From NCBI RefSeq assembly GCF_009696375.1, contig NZ_VUMD01000002.1, positions 124,001 to 188,000 on the forward strand: a stretch of 64,000 bases of DNA, in the 5' to 3' direction. Shown here piece after piece: positions 43,880 through 53,097 of the stretch (the stretch's first letter is position 1; the number at the start of each line of letters is the position of its first letter). The position numbers were made by a program, and so were the translations under genes. This DNA comes from Clostridium porci. Lineage in GTDB: Bacteria > Bacillota > Clostridia > Lachnospirales > Lachnospiraceae. Below the pieces are notes generated by a model. That model was not told the origin of the DNA and did not search any database. It was given only the letters and a program-made list of their open reading frames with translations.

Positions 43880-45499
43880 ATGAGAAAGTGCCTGCTAATA
43901 GCCGCAGCGGCAATAGGAACGGCCGCTGTGTTATTTACCACCGGATTTGCCCGGGCAGAGGAGCATGCCTCAGGAGAAGCCGGATATCTAAAATCAGCTA
44001 CCTACTATTCTGATGATTGGGTAATTAACTTCTGGAACAGTGAGAGCAAACATATGGAAGAGGAGCTTGCACAGATCCGGGAGGACGGCTTCAACAATAT
44101 CATTCTGGCAGTGCCATGGCGTGAATTTCAGCCAGGAATCTCACCCTGCACATACAATGATTATGCGTGGGAGAAGCTGGATCGTGTAATGAATGCGGCG
44201 TCTGCACAGAATTTGAGCGTAATGCTGCGGGTAGGCTACACCTGGGATTATGCAGGAAGGGACAATGTGCTGGAGCGCTACAAGAAGCTCATGTATGATG
44301 TATCTGCGCAAAAGGCATGGATGGAATATGTAGGTCGCCTGTATGAACGGGCCTCGGCTCATGAGAATTTTTGCGGAGGCTTTCTTACGTGGGAGGATTT
44401 TTGGAATTTTACGGACAGCAGCGCAGACCTTGGAAATACTGTGGAGGGAAGAAGGCTGGCTCAGGCTTCAGGCTATACGGACTATGCAAGGGCCAACTAT
44501 AGCCTGGAGGAGCTGTCAAAGATGTACGGTCACAGCATCCGATCCTACGAGGAGCTGTATTTTCCTGATCAAAGCTCCTATGCGAGAAGGGTTTTTTATG
44601 AATTTTATGACCAGTTTTTAAATGATATGTTGGTTATGAGCCAGACGGTATTTCCAGGGTTGTCCATGGAGGTTCGCCTGGATGCAGATCCTGTTAATCG
44701 CCAGGACGGTATTAAGGAAGGCTTTATGCATACTTCTACCTACCCTTGCGGCAGCGCCGCTTACACCAGCGCTATGTACAGTGTGCCTATGGGCTTTGAA
44801 AATAAGAATGAGCGTGTCAGTGCGGCGGAGGCTTTGGAAAAAGCGCCTGTTTTCTTCAACCGTCTCAGAGTGTACAGCGGAGGCAAGCCTGCTTACATCG
44901 ATCAGCTGCTTTTTACAGATAATACAATTGGCTATGAGCATAATGCACAGCTTCAGGATGACCAGAAGGCTTTGTATCTGGAAGGCCTTGCTCCCATTTT
45001 AAAAAATATGACTATGGGTTATGGGATTTGGACCTACCGGGATTACGGGGATAATAAATTATTTAATGCCCAGTTTGCCCTTGGGAGCGAGGGGTGGATG
45101 CTTTCAGGAGGCAGCTATCTGACGGAGTGGGAGGGCAGCAAGGCACTTTTGCTTCTGGAAGGAGGATCTGTAAGTCAGAGCATCGGCAATCGTATGACAG
45201 GAGCCATAGGTGAGAATGCCTTTGTCCGGTTCAAAGCAGAATCAGAGGACAGCAGCCGGATAACCATCAAGCTGGGAGGCCGCGTCAGAACTGTGGAGGT
45301 ACAAGGAAGCCGCACAGTGGAGGTTCAGTTTAGAGGCTGCCGCGTCGGAGACCTTTCCATCAGCGTGAGCGGCGGCGCTCCAGTTTATGTGGATGATATA
45401 CAGGTTTACACCTTTGTGACTCAGGGAGAGCTTTATAATCTGGACGGAACGGAGGGAGCCTGTATCGAGGCTTTGCGGCGGATGAATCAAAACCTGTAA
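43880..45499 (+). CDS. Secreted TIM-barrel protein, possible glycoside hydrolase with C-terminal beta-sandwich
   Basis: A 539-residue exported protein with a signal peptide (MRKCLLIAA ... ARAEE). Residues about 45-375 look like a (beta/alpha)8 hydrolase: strands such as NIILAVPWREFQP, SVMLRVGYTWDYAG and FLTWEDFWNF. The glutamate in TWED or the aspartates in RLDADP could be catalytic, but no family (GH5/GH42-like) can be fixed by eye. Residues about 395-515 resemble a carbohydrate-binding beta-sandwich. GAGGAGAG precedes the ATG. Monocistronic-looking; exopolysaccharide processing is a guess. Confidence 0.6.
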   Translation: MRKCLLIAAAAIGTAAVLFTTGFARAEEHASGEAGYLKSATYYSDDWVINFWNSESKHMEEELAQIREDGFNNIILAVPWREFQPGISPCTYNDYAWEKLDRVMNAASAQNLSVMLRVGYTWDYAGRDNVLERYKKLMYDVSAQKAWMEYVGRLYERASAHENFCGGFLTWEDFWNFTDSSADLGNTVEGRRLAQASGYTDYARANYSLEELSKMYGHSIRSYEELYFPDQSSYARRVFYEFYDQFLNDMLVMSQTVFPGLSMEVRLDADPVNRQDGIKEGFMHTSTYPCGSAAYTSAMYSVPMGFENKNERVSAAEALEKAPVFFNRLRVYSGGKPAYIDQLLFTDNTIGYEHNAQLQDDQKALYLEGLAPILKNMTMGYGIWTYRDYGDNKLFNAQFALGSEGWMLSGGSYLTEWEGSKALLLLEGGSVSQSIGNRMTGAIGENAFVRFKAESEDSSRITIKLGGRVRTVEVQGSRTVEVQFRGCRVGDLSISVSGGAPVYVDDIQVYTFVTQGELYNLDGTEGACIEALRRMNQNL

Positions 45500-45645
45500 A
45501 CCGCACATACTATCCTTGTTTATTCCCGCAGGCAGACCAAGGCCGGGGAATCTGCCCCTGCGGCTGCCAAAAGGAAGGTAAATTCCCCGCATCTTGCGAA
45601 ACGCCTGACCGGTAAAATGAAAACCATAACAAGGAGGTAATAACC

Positions 45646-45960
45646 ATGACGAAGCTGGAATGTAGTGTAAAGACCTGTGTGCACAACGCCGATAATTGCT
45701 GCTGTAAGGCCGCGATTGCAGTAGATGGGGCTAAGGCTAAGAACGTAGATGATACCTGCTGTGCAAGCTTTGATGAGAACAGGGGAGGCGTTTTCACAAA
45801 TCTGTTCAAAACGCCTGAGACCAGACTGGAAGTGGCCTGTGACGCTGTGAAATGTGTTTACAACGAGGATCAACGATGTGCTGCCGAGCATATCAGCATC
45901 AGCGGCAATGGGGCCTGTGACTGTACTGAAACAAAGTGCAGCACCTTTAAGGCCCAATAG
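45646..45960 (+). CDS. DUF1540 protein with two Cys-rich domains
   Basis: A 104-residue protein with two DUF1540 repeats, each of the form CxxxxCxxNxxxxC ... CxC/CC ... CxxF (residues about 4-47 and 66-103). The cysteines likely bind metal. Common in Clostridia and often linked to sporulation or stress; no biochemical role known. AAGGAGG precedes the ATG. Confidence 0.9.
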   Translation: MTKLECSVKTCVHNADNCCCKAAIAVDGAKAKNVDDTCCASFDENRGGVFTNLFKTPETRLEVACDAVKCVYNEDQRCAAEHISISGNGACDCTETKCSTFKAQ

Positions 45961-45977
45961 GATATATCTGATTTGGG

Positions 45978-46019
45978 AAAGGATTCTCCGGCGGCTAAGG
46001 CGGCTGTGGGAGTCCTTTT
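45978..46019 (+). terminator. Terminator after the DUF1540 gene
   Basis: AAAGGA-TT-CTCC pairs with GGGAG-TCCTTT with a small bulge, followed by TTTTC. Moderate strength. Confidence 0.6.
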
Positions 46020-46101
46020 CTAACATACAGTGATTCAGCTTGAGTTGTTAAGGCGGTTTCGTAATTTCTTAATTTTTCTGGTGAATTCTGAAAGAAAACC
46101 A

Positions 46102-46130
46102 TTGACAAAGTTGATGCATTGTAGTAAAGT
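46102..46130 (+). promoter_or_regulatory. Promoter of the infC-rpmI-rplT operon
   Basis: TTGACA (46102-46107), 17 bases, TAAAGT (46125-46130). It starts a leader of about 228 bases before infC. Confidence 0.75.
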
Positions 46131-46136
46131 AACATA

Positions 46137-46310
46137 GGCTGTAGAAGCAGCTGGCAGGAAAGCAGGTATTCGCCTCACCCTGGCACGAGCAAGTGACCTG
46201 GGTTCATAGATGAAGTGATGTGCTGTGGCATTTCAGTGAAAATGCTTCGGCAGATGATTTTATGTGTGTAGGATGCGGATGGCCTGGCTGTCCGCTTTAT
46301 TTTTGCCCTG
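46137..46310 (+). ncRNA. Structured leader of the IF-3/L35/L20 operon (L20-leader type) with internal terminator
   Basis: The long untranslated leader has many complementary segments (for example GCCTCACCCTGGCACG with CGAGCAAGTGACCTGGG) and ends in GCGGA-TGGCC-T-GGCTG-TCCGC (46275-46295) followed by TTTATTTTT (46296-46304). Firmicutes use such leaders for L20-dependent attenuation. Assignment rests on position and the terminator; I have not matched a covariance model. Confidence 0.65.
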
Positions 46311-46364
46311 GCATACAGGGCGGCTGATTCCTGAAAACATGCTTAAATATGGAGGTGTACGACT

Positions 46365-46871
46365 ATTAGCGAATTAATGATTAACGAACAGATCAGAGAC
46401 AGAGAAATACGGCTGATTGGCCAGGATGGAGAGCAGCTGGGCATTATGCCTGCGTCGGAGGCGTTTAAGCTGGCTCAGCAGGCTGAGCTGGATCTTGTGA
46501 AGATTGCTCCTACCGCAAAGCCGCCGGTATGTAAGATTATCGACTATGGAAAGTACCGCTACGAACTGGCCCGTAAGGAAAAGGAGGCCAGAAAGAAGCA
46601 GAAGATAATTGATATCAAGGAAGTTCGTTTGTCTCCTAACATTGACACCAATGATCTGAATACAAAGGTAGGAGCTGCCAGAAAGTTTTTGGAGAAGGGC
46701 GATAAGGTGAAGGTGACGCTTCGCTTCAGAGGCCGTGAGATGGCCCATATGTCCAAGTCCAAGTACATTCTGGACGATTTCGCTGAGAGTCTTAAAGATA
46801 TTGCAGTCATCGATAAGCCCTCTAAGGTGGAAGGAAGAAGCATGATAATGTTTTTAACTGCAAAACGTTAA
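46365..46871 (+). CDS. infC: Translation initiation factor IF-3, ATT start codon
   Basis: A 168-residue factor that keeps 30S subunits free and checks the start codon. The ATT at 46365 is chosen because GGAGG (46351-46355) lies nine bases before it and the resulting [12 protein letters not shown] is the usual Clostridia N-terminus; the ATG at 46377 is too far (21 bases). infC uses rare starts such as ATT so that IF-3 limits its own synthesis. Landmarks: VLDxxK-like [34 protein letters not shown]. Confidence 0.93.
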   Translation: MSELMINEQIRDREIRLIGQDGEQLGIMPASEAFKLAQQAELDLVKIAPTAKPPVCKIIDYGKYRYELARKEKEARKKQKIIDIKEVRLSPNIDTNDLNTKVGAARKFLEKGDKVKVTLRFRGREMAHMSKSKYILDDFAESLKDIAVIDKPSKVEGRSMIMFLTAKR

Positions 46872-46899
46872 AATAGAAAGTTTTAAGGAGGAAATTATA

Positions 46900-47097
46900 A
46901 TGCCAAAGTTAAAAACCAGCAGAGCAGCAGCAAAGCGCTTTAAAAAGACAGGTACAGGTAAGTTAGTCCGCAATAAAGCTTACAAGTCTCACATCTTAAC
47001 TAAGAAGTCCACCAAAAGAAAAAGAAATCTTAGAAAAGATATTGTTACCGACGCTACCAACGCAAAGGTAATGAAGAAGATTTTACCATATCTGTAA
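46900..47097 (+). CDS. rpmI: 50S ribosomal protein L35
   Basis: A 65-residue basic ribosomal protein with the classic [18 protein letters not shown] start and [15 protein letters not shown] motifs. AAGGAGG precedes the ATG. Located between infC and rplT in the standard order. Confidence 0.97.
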   Translation: MPKLKTSRAAAKRFKKTGTGKLVRNKAYKSHILTKKSTKRKRNLRKDIVTDATNAKVMKKILPYL

Positions 47098-47125
47098 GTT
47101 TGAATTGTAGAAGGAGGAATTACCG

Positions 47126-47482
47126 ATGGCAAGAGTAAAAGGCGGTTTAAATGCAAAAAAGAAGCACAATAGAGTGCTGAAAATGGCAAAGGGCTACAGA
47201 GGAGCCCGCTCCAAACAGTATAGAATAGCAAAGCAGTCCGTTATGCGCGCGCTGACCAGCTCCTATGCAGGCAGAAAAGAGAGGAAGAGACAGTTTAGAC
47301 AGCTGTGGATTGCGCGTATCAATGCGGCAGCCCGTATCAATGGACTGTCCTACAGCAAGTTCATGTATGGACTGAAGTTAGCTGAGGTAGAGATGAACCG
47401 CAAGGTTCTTTCCGATATGGCTATTAATGATGCAGAGGGATTTGCGAAGCTGGCTGAGCTGGCAAAGTCCAAAATTGCTTAA
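47126..47482 (+). CDS. rplT: 50S ribosomal protein L20
   Basis: A 118-residue basic ribosomal protein starting [19 protein letters not shown] and including [16 protein letters not shown] and [16 protein letters not shown]. It assembles early onto 23S rRNA and in Firmicutes represses its own operon through the leader. Confidence 0.97.
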   Translation: MARVKGGLNAKKKHNRVLKMAKGYRGARSKQYRIAKQSVMRALTSSYAGRKERKRQFRQLWIARINAAARINGLSYSKFMYGLKLAEVEMNRKVLSDMAINDAEGFAKLAELAKSKIA

Positions 47483-47507
47483 TGCTCAGATAGAAGGGGT
47501 TAAGAAG

Positions 47508-47543
47508 AGAGGGAGCTGCAGAGACTGCGGCGCCCTCTTTTTT
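47508..47543 (+). terminator. Terminator of the infC-rpmI-rplT operon
   Basis: AGAGGG pairs with CCCTCT, with additional inner GC pairs, followed by TTTTTT. Confidence 0.88.
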
Positions 47544-47689
47544 GGGATTACCCCAAAGAGGTATGCACGTTTTTGACTAATCCCATACCTAGTTCCATCT
47601 GCAAGAGCTGCTGTAAGAAAAAACTATCTAACAATATCTAACAATAAGAAAGCTCAATACTCAAATTAGAGAGAAATCATTAATAAATG

Positions 47690-47718
47690 TTGCTTTACAA
47701 TAATCGCCATCCTATGAT
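47690..47718 (+). promoter_or_regulatory. Promoter of the ABC exporter operon
   Basis: TTGCTT (47690-47695), 17 bases, TATGAT (47713-47718), 45 bases upstream of the ATPase start. Confidence 0.55.
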
Positions 47719-47762
47719 ACACTGAAAAGGAAGAAGAATCAGGAACAATGATAGGAGTGGTC

Positions 47763-48443
47763 ATGCCTATGCTGGAAATATCAGGTATATACAAGGCTTA
47801 TCGCAGACAGGAAATTCTTAAGGGGGTCACTCTTACGGTAAAGCCTGGTGAATGTGTGGGTATTGTGGGATATAACGGCTGCGGCAAGACAACCCTTTTA
47901 TCGATTTTGGCAGGAGCCAGGAAAGCGGACAGAGGAAGTATACGCTACAATGGTAGGGAAGCGGTAGGGTACCCAAGGGTATTTGCAGAGGAGGCAGCCT
48001 ATGTCCCCCAGGAGAATCCTCTTATGGAGGATCTTACAGTCCGGGATAATCTGCTCTTATGGTACAGAGGCGGAAAAGCGGCTATGAGGCAGGATCTGGA
48101 GACAGGGGCAGGCGCCATGCTGGGAGTCGATAAGATGCTAAAGTGTACTGCAGGCAAGCTGTCGGGAGGCATGAAAAAACGGGTCAGCATTGCCTGTGCT
48201 CTCTCCAATCATGCGCCGGTGCTGATCCTGGACGAACCGGGAGCAGCATTGGATTTGGAGTGCAAGGAAATAATCAAGGAATACCTCAAAGAATATATGG
48301 CAGGAGGAGGAATGGTAATACTTGCCACCCACGAGCTGGGGGAGCTTTCTCTGTGCACCTCTGTTTATGCGCTAAAGGAAGGGCAATTAACGTCAATCGC
48401 AGCTGGAATGTCAGCAGAGGAGCTGATTCATCAGTTTCGATAA
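47763..48443 (+). CDS. ABC transporter ATP-binding protein (ABC-2 exporter type)
   Basis: A 226-residue ATPase with Walker A GYNGCGKTT, signature LSGGMKKR, Walker B VLILDEP and a THE switch region. The ATG at 47763 is favoured by AGGAG eight bases upstream; 47748 is also in frame. The short length and LSGGMKKR signature point to ABC-2-type export (drugs, peptides or polysaccharide). It serves the two permeases encoded at 50420 and 51604. Confidence 0.88.
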   Translation: MPMLEISGIYKAYRRQEILKGVTLTVKPGECVGIVGYNGCGKTTLLSILAGARKADRGSIRYNGREAVGYPRVFAEEAAYVPQENPLMEDLTVRDNLLLWYRGGKAAMRQDLETGAGAMLGVDKMLKCTAGKLSGGMKKRVSIACALSNHAPVLILDEPGAALDLECKEIIKEYLKEYMAGGGMVILATHELGELSLCTSVYALKEGQLTSIAAGMSAEELIHQFR

Positions 48444-48503
48444 ATATAATGGAGAATGAAGGGCACTGTTTGCCTGTATTCACCTACGAGGAGGAGAAGT
48501 AGA

Positions 48504-50399
48504 ATGAAATGTACGAAATGTGGAGCTGAAACGGAAGGGGATGCTTTCTGTCCCAAGTGCAAAGAACCAACGGATGGACGGGAATCACAGGCGTCTGACA
48601 AGGAAGCTTTCGAACCGTCTGTTCAGGCAGAGGCAGAGCCTGAGGCTTTGCCCCAGGAGGCAGAGCCGGTTAATCGGTCAGATGAAGCAGGCTTGCAGCA
48701 GCAGGAGGAGCCTGCACAAAAAACGGCAGATGGAGCATCCGTACCTGCGGCAGCGCCTGCGCCCAACAAAAAGTTCACCAGAATCTTGACTGCTGTGATA
48801 GCTGTTTTGGCAGTGGTATCCATCGGAGCTTTGGCGTGCGTAAAGCTGACAGCCAGGGACCCGAAGCAGGTGGTAATTGACGCCTTTGAACATGTTTGGA
48901 CCGAGGAGCAGTCCATTCCCTCTGAAGAGCTTTTTGGACGAAAGGCCTTTGCAGAGTCTGTACTGACAGCTAACAGCGAAACCGGCTTTACCTTGAAGAT
49001 GGACAGCTGTTCTGACCCGGAGATTAACCAGTATGCAGGAAGCGGGCTCCGTTTTCAGGTAAAGAGTGATAAAACCAACAATAAAAGCAGTCTTAACGCC
49101 GGAGTGATTTACAATGGCATGGATCTGCTAAACCTGAATGGGTATTACGGGGATGAGACATTGATGGTATCTGTCCCGGAATTGTTTGAATCAGTGCTTA
49201 CCATTGATTTAAGCGATGGATTGGGAGAGCGTATTGCAAATTCCCCATATTTTAGATCTCTGATGGAAGAAAACGGCGTGGATGTGGAAGGCTTTGCGGC
49301 CTATTTGTCTGAAGCGGTAGCGGAGGCAAAGCAGGAGCAGAAGGAAGGGAAAGCTCCATTTGATGTGGAAGCTCTCATAAGCCGTTACAAGGAAGGCTGC
49401 AAAGCGCAGGAGAACTTCAAGGCTGCCCTGACTGTGGAAAAAGCGGAAAAAGGTTCGTACACCATGAACGGCAGGGAGGTAAGCTGCCAGGGTTATCAGG
49501 TGAATATCAGCAAGGAATCCATGATAGATTTCTTAAGGACATCCTCGGATTTCTTCCTTCAGGATGAGACGCTAAAGCAGGAGTTTCTGAGACAGATGGA
49601 ATCAACTGTGAGAATGACAGAGATTATGAGCGGGGGCAGTTCAGGGGCCAATGTACTGTCTGCTCAGGAGATGCAGAAACAGTCCTATGACGAGCTGGAG
49701 AAAGCATTAAATGATATGATCGACTACCTGGACGGCAGCCTTACAGACATTCAGATGACTGTCTATGTAGATAAGAAGGGGAATCTGGCAGCAGTGGAGG
49801 GCTTTACCCAGCTGCAACCGGAAGATGCTGGGGAGGAAGATCGAAAGAAGGTAGACCTAAGCTTTGGCTGTCAGCTTCAGGGCGGCTCCTATCTGCTCCA
49901 GAACTTTAAAGGCAATATAACTCTTCGCCAGGACGGTGAGGAAGTTCAGATAGATATTGTAAGACAGGGCTCCTATGATGGGAAAAAGCTGACTGACGAT
50001 ATTTCTGTAGACTTAAATGCAGCGGCAGAAGCTTATAGCTTTGTATACGGCAGCTCTTATAACTCAGAGACTGGCAGCTATCACACCTCGGCTGAATTGA
50101 GCGATCAGGAAACTCAATTTGTAAAAGCCTCCATAAGCGGCGTGATAGACCAGCTTGAAAAGGGCAAATCCATCCATATGGATATTGACGCTCTGGAAAT
50201 CAGCGCTCTGGATAACTCTGTTAATGTCGTTCTCAGCGGTGAGTACTATTATCAGCCGTTGGAAGGTGAGGTTACGGCCTTAGAGGGAGAGCCCATGGAT
50301 ATTGTGGCAGCTACAGAGTCTGACTGGAATGATCTGGGAACAGAGATTGTGCTTAATGCATTTTCTCTAATTAGCCAGACAGGTATTAGCCAGTACTAA
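48504..50399 (+). CDS. Zinc-ribbon membrane protein with large extracytoplasmic domain, in an ABC operon
   Basis: A 631-residue protein starting with a zinc ribbon (CTKC at residues 3-6 and CPKC at 16-19), then a Glu/Ala/Pro-rich linker (about 25-88), one membrane segment (about 92-115), and a long extracytoplasmic region (about 120-631) with repeated beta-strand patterns such as GYYGDETLMVSVPELF. The ATG at 48504 follows GAGGAGGAG. I do not know the family by name, although zinc-ribbon-plus-membrane-segment proteins are common in Clostridia. Position between the ATPase and permease genes suggests a sensor or accessory protein of the exporter. Confidence 0.65.
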   Translation: MKCTKCGAETEGDAFCPKCKEPTDGRESQASDKEAFEPSVQAEAEPEALPQEAEPVNRSDEAGLQQQEEPAQKTADGASVPAAAPAPNKKFTRILTAVIAVLAVVSIGALACVKLTARDPKQVVIDAFEHVWTEEQSIPSEELFGRKAFAESVLTANSETGFTLKMDSCSDPEINQYAGSGLRFQVKSDKTNNKSSLNAGVIYNGMDLLNLNGYYGDETLMVSVPELFESVLTIDLSDGLGERIANSPYFRSLMEENGVDVEGFAAYLSEAVAEAKQEQKEGKAPFDVEALISRYKEGCKAQENFKAALTVEKAEKGSYTMNGREVSCQGYQVNISKESMIDFLRTSSDFFLQDETLKQEFLRQMESTVRMTEIMSGGSSGANVLSAQEMQKQSYDELEKALNDMIDYLDGSLTDIQMTVYVDKKGNLAAVEGFTQLQPEDAGEEDRKKVDLSFGCQLQGGSYLLQNFKGNITLRQDGEEVQIDIVRQGSYDGKKLTDDISVDLNAAAEAYSFVYGSSYNSETGSYHTSAELSDQETQFVKASISGVIDQLEKGKSIHMDIDALEISALDNSVNVVLSGEYYYQPLEGEVTALEGEPMDIVAATESDWNDLGTEIVLNAFSLISQTGISQY

Positions 50400-50419
50400 A
50401 AACAAAAGGATGGGGATCG

Positions 50420-51607
50420 ATGTCTGCACGTTTGGTTTATCTCAAGCTTGAGTTAAAACGGGCATGTAAGAAGCTTCCTCACATCTATGCCGGGGCAATC
50501 GTGCTGTTACTGTTGGTGGGTACGATTGCTCTTTTGGCTGGAAAGATGCTGTATGGGGAGAAGGCGGTAGGAAGGATTGCCGTAGGAGTTGTGCTCCCTG
50601 AAGGCGACCTTGTTGCCGGCAAAGCAGTTTCTATGCTCAGTACGTTGGATAGTGTGAAAAGTATTTGTGACTTTACCTACATGGAGGCGGGAGAAGCGCT
50701 GGATCAGTTAAAGGAAGGAAAGCTATTTGCTGTGATGGAGGTGCCGGAAGGGTTTGTTCAGGATATAATAAATGGCACCAACACACCGGTTCAGATCCTG
50801 CTTCCCAAAGAAGCCGGACTGGAAAGCCGGATATTTAAAGAGCTTACAGATGCAGGAGGTACTATAGTAGGGGCCAGTCAGGCTGGTATCTATGCAGGAG
50901 ATGAGCTCTGCCGCATCCACGGTCTGGTGTCCTCCATTCCGCAGGTGGAGGAGGAGCTAAACCGTATTTATTTGGGATACAGTCTGCCAAGGGCTGATTA
51001 TTTTCGGAATGTCAGAGTAAGCGCCACCGGGGATGTGGATACACTCACTTTTTATGGAATCAGCGGTGTGTTGCTGTTCCTGCTCTTAAGCGTTGTTCCC
51101 GTATCCTCCTATTTGTCTCCACTTGAGTCTGCTATGAAGCAGAAATTACTTATAGTTGGGGTGGGTCCGGGAATGGTAACTACAGCCAGAATATTGGGAC
51201 TGGGTTTTCTTATGGCTATGGTGGCTTTGCCTGTGGGAGCGGTAGCCCTGGCTGCCGGCTGGATAAGCTGGAGCCTGCCTGGAATGCTGCTCTTTGTGGA
51301 GGTTTGCCTGGCTGCCGCTGCCTTCGTGACAGCCTTATATCAGATAGCAGGTACATTGATGGGAGGAGTCATGTTGCTGTTTCTGGTTGTGTCAGTCATG
51401 CATTTTTTGGCTGGAGGATTTCTTCCTCTTGTATTTTTGCCTGCCTCCTTTCAGGCTGCAGCTCCCTTTCTTCCCACTTCCATACTTATGGAGGGCATAA
51501 AAAATATCGTAATACCGGAAGGGATACCGTTGACAGCGGTACGGCTGATAGTGTTGATTGTAGCCGGATTCCTGATAAGCGTTAGGGCGGAGGTGGTAAG
51601 AACGTGA
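50420..51607 (+). CDS. ABC-2-type permease (first subunit)
   Basis: A 395-residue membrane protein with one N-terminal segment (about 20-42), a large extracytoplasmic loop (about 45-210), then about five segments (215-390). This is the YhgE/DrrB-like ABC-2 topology. GATGGGGATCG precedes the ATG. Its end overlaps the second permease (GTGA). Confidence 0.82.
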   Translation: MSARLVYLKLELKRACKKLPHIYAGAIVLLLLVGTIALLAGKMLYGEKAVGRIAVGVVLPEGDLVAGKAVSMLSTLDSVKSICDFTYMEAGEALDQLKEGKLFAVMEVPEGFVQDIINGTNTPVQILLPKEAGLESRIFKELTDAGGTIVGASQAGIYAGDELCRIHGLVSSIPQVEEELNRIYLGYSLPRADYFRNVRVSATGDVDTLTFYGISGVLLFLLLSVVPVSSYLSPLESAMKQKLLIVGVGPGMVTTARILGLGFLMAMVALPVGAVALAAGWISWSLPGMLLFVEVCLAAAAFVTALYQIAGTLMGGVMLLFLVVSVMHFLAGGFLPLVFLPASFQAAAPFLPTSILMEGIKNIVIPEGIPLTAVRLIVLIVAGFLISVRAEVVRT

Positions 51608-52701
51608 AAACTATGTGGATGTGGTTCCTGATGTCCTGCAAACGCTACGGCAAGCACTTTGCCTTTCTTGGTATTCTTTTTTTACTGCCTATAGGGGCCC
51701 TGGCTGCCCGGCATATGCAGGGAAAAGGGGAGCAGGGCATAGGCATTGCCATCGCAGTGCAGGATAATGACAAGCTGGCGCGTCAGATAGCGGAACGTCT
51801 TGTAAACCGTAGTCTGGGAGAGAATGGTGGAATGTTCCGGTTTTATCTTTGTGAGGATGAGGAGCAGGTAAAGGAGGAGGTAGCCTCCAGAAGAGCGGAG
51901 TGTGGCTATGTTATATATGAAGGGCTTAAGGAAAAGCTGGATTCAGGAAGCTTCCGGCGAACCATTGGAGTGTATTCAGCTCCTTCTACAGTGGTAGCAG
52001 CCCTCTCCACAGAAACTGTGTTTGCAGCCTTAGTGGAAATCTACAACAGAGAGCTTCTGGAGGACTATGCCGGGAAGGGAGAGGTTTTTGAAACTCTGGG
52101 ACTTCCGGGAAGCCAGGAGAGAGCCGCGCTCATAGAAGATGCGGGAACGCTTTATGACCGTAGGCTGACGGATGGCAGTACGTTCCGTTTTGAATACGCT
52201 TATTTGGGGCAGGAAAGGACAGCAGTTTCCTCTTCTGACCAGGAGTCTCCGGTATTCCCTGTAAGGGGAGTGGTGGCAGTGTACCTGTTTATCACCAGTC
52301 TTTACGCAGGAGTGGTGCTGGGGGAGGATGAAAGAAAAGGACTGTTCCTTCCGCTTTCCTACGGACATCGGCTGCCCTGTGCTCTGGCTTCTCTGGCGGC
52401 TCCTGTGGTTATGGCGGCGGTATCGGCTTTGCTGGCCCTGTGGATGGGGGGTAGCCTAAGCGTCATTTCGTTGGAGTTAGGAGCGATGGCCTGCTACTGT
52501 CTGAGTCTCATTGCCGTTTCCTGGCTTTTAAAGGCTGTTACCCGCAGTCCCCAGGTATTATGCAGTTCCATACCCTTTTTCACTATAGGAAGCTTTCTGT
52601 TTTGCCCTGTATTTATAGATGGAGGGCGTTTCATAGAGGGATTCCATCTCATTGGAAGACTGTTCCCTCCATGGTATTATCTGCGTTTTTTTAGTGTATA
52701 G
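51604..52701 (+). CDS. ABC-2-type permease (second subunit)
   Basis: A 365-residue membrane protein with the same layout as its upstream neighbour: N-terminal segment (about 18-35), extracytoplasmic loop (about 40-220), then five to six segments. The GTG start overlaps the previous stop by four bases. The two probably form a heterodimer energised by the 47763 ATPase. Confidence 0.82.
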   Translation: MKTMWMWFLMSCKRYGKHFAFLGILFLLPIGALAARHMQGKGEQGIGIAIAVQDNDKLARQIAERLVNRSLGENGGMFRFYLCEDEEQVKEEVASRRAECGYVIYEGLKEKLDSGSFRRTIGVYSAPSTVVAALSTETVFAALVEIYNRELLEDYAGKGEVFETLGLPGSQERAALIEDAGTLYDRRLTDGSTFRFEYAYLGQERTAVSSSDQESPVFPVRGVVAVYLFITSLYAGVVLGEDERKGLFLPLSYGHRLPCALASLAAPVVMAAVSALLALWMGGSLSVISLELGAMACYCLSLIAVSWLLKAVTRSPQVLCSSIPFFTIGSFLFCPVFIDGGRFIEGFHLIGRLFPPWYYLRFFSV

Positions 52702-52904
52702 CCATGTTCAAAGGACTAGCTCCAATAAAGTTCAAAAGAGTTAGCTTAATGCAAGGAGTACTCGTTTTCTGTATCTGTGGGAATAAAACAATGGCAGGTG
52801 GAATGGCCTGGATTTTAAGTAAAAACCTGCAATGATTGCATAGAAAATCCGATGCTCGTTCTGCCTGCCGCAGCTGTCATGGAAGACGGCTCCCTGATAT
52901 TTTC

Positions 52905-52938
52905 TAAAAAAATAAGGAATCCTGAAACAGGATTCCTT
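52905..52938 (-). terminator. Terminator after tRNA-Leu (minus strand)
   Basis: An 11-base-pair perfect stem (plus AAGGAATCCTG, 52914-52924, with CAGGATTCCTT, 52928-52938), followed on the minus strand by a T-rich tract (plus TAAAAAAAT at 52905-52913). Confidence 0.9.
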
Positions 52939-52947
52939 ATCTGTGCC

Positions 52948-53031
52948 TGCAGAAGATGGGAGTCGAACCCACAAGGTATTGCTACCACACGGACCTGAAC
53001 CGTGCGCGTCTGCCAATTCCGCCACTTCTGC
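52948..53031 (-). tRNA. tRNA-Leu (anticodon CAG)
   Basis: An 84-base class II tRNA read on the minus strand: acceptor stem GCAGAAG with CTTCTGC plus discriminator A, D-arm with GGCAGACGC, anticodon loop TTCAGGT (anticodon CAG, reading CUG), a long variable arm and a T-arm with GGGTTCGACTCCC. CCA is not encoded. Confidence 0.93.
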
Positions 53032-53061
53032 GTCTCGCTGCTTTTACAAGCAACGAAAATT

Positions 53062-53090
53062 ATTATATAGTAGGATCACCCATTTGTCAA
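53062..53090 (-). promoter_or_regulatory. Promoter of tRNA-Leu(CAG)
   Basis: On the minus strand TTGACA (plus 53085-53090), 17 bases, TATAAT (plus 53062-53067): a full consensus promoter. Confidence 0.85.
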
Positions 53091-53097
53091 CTGTATT

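Noticed and set aside
45500-45645. CGGGGAAT / ATTCCCCG inverted repeat after the TIM-barrel gene
   Set aside because: Arms are eight bases with a loop of about 36 bases and no T tract; too weak to call.
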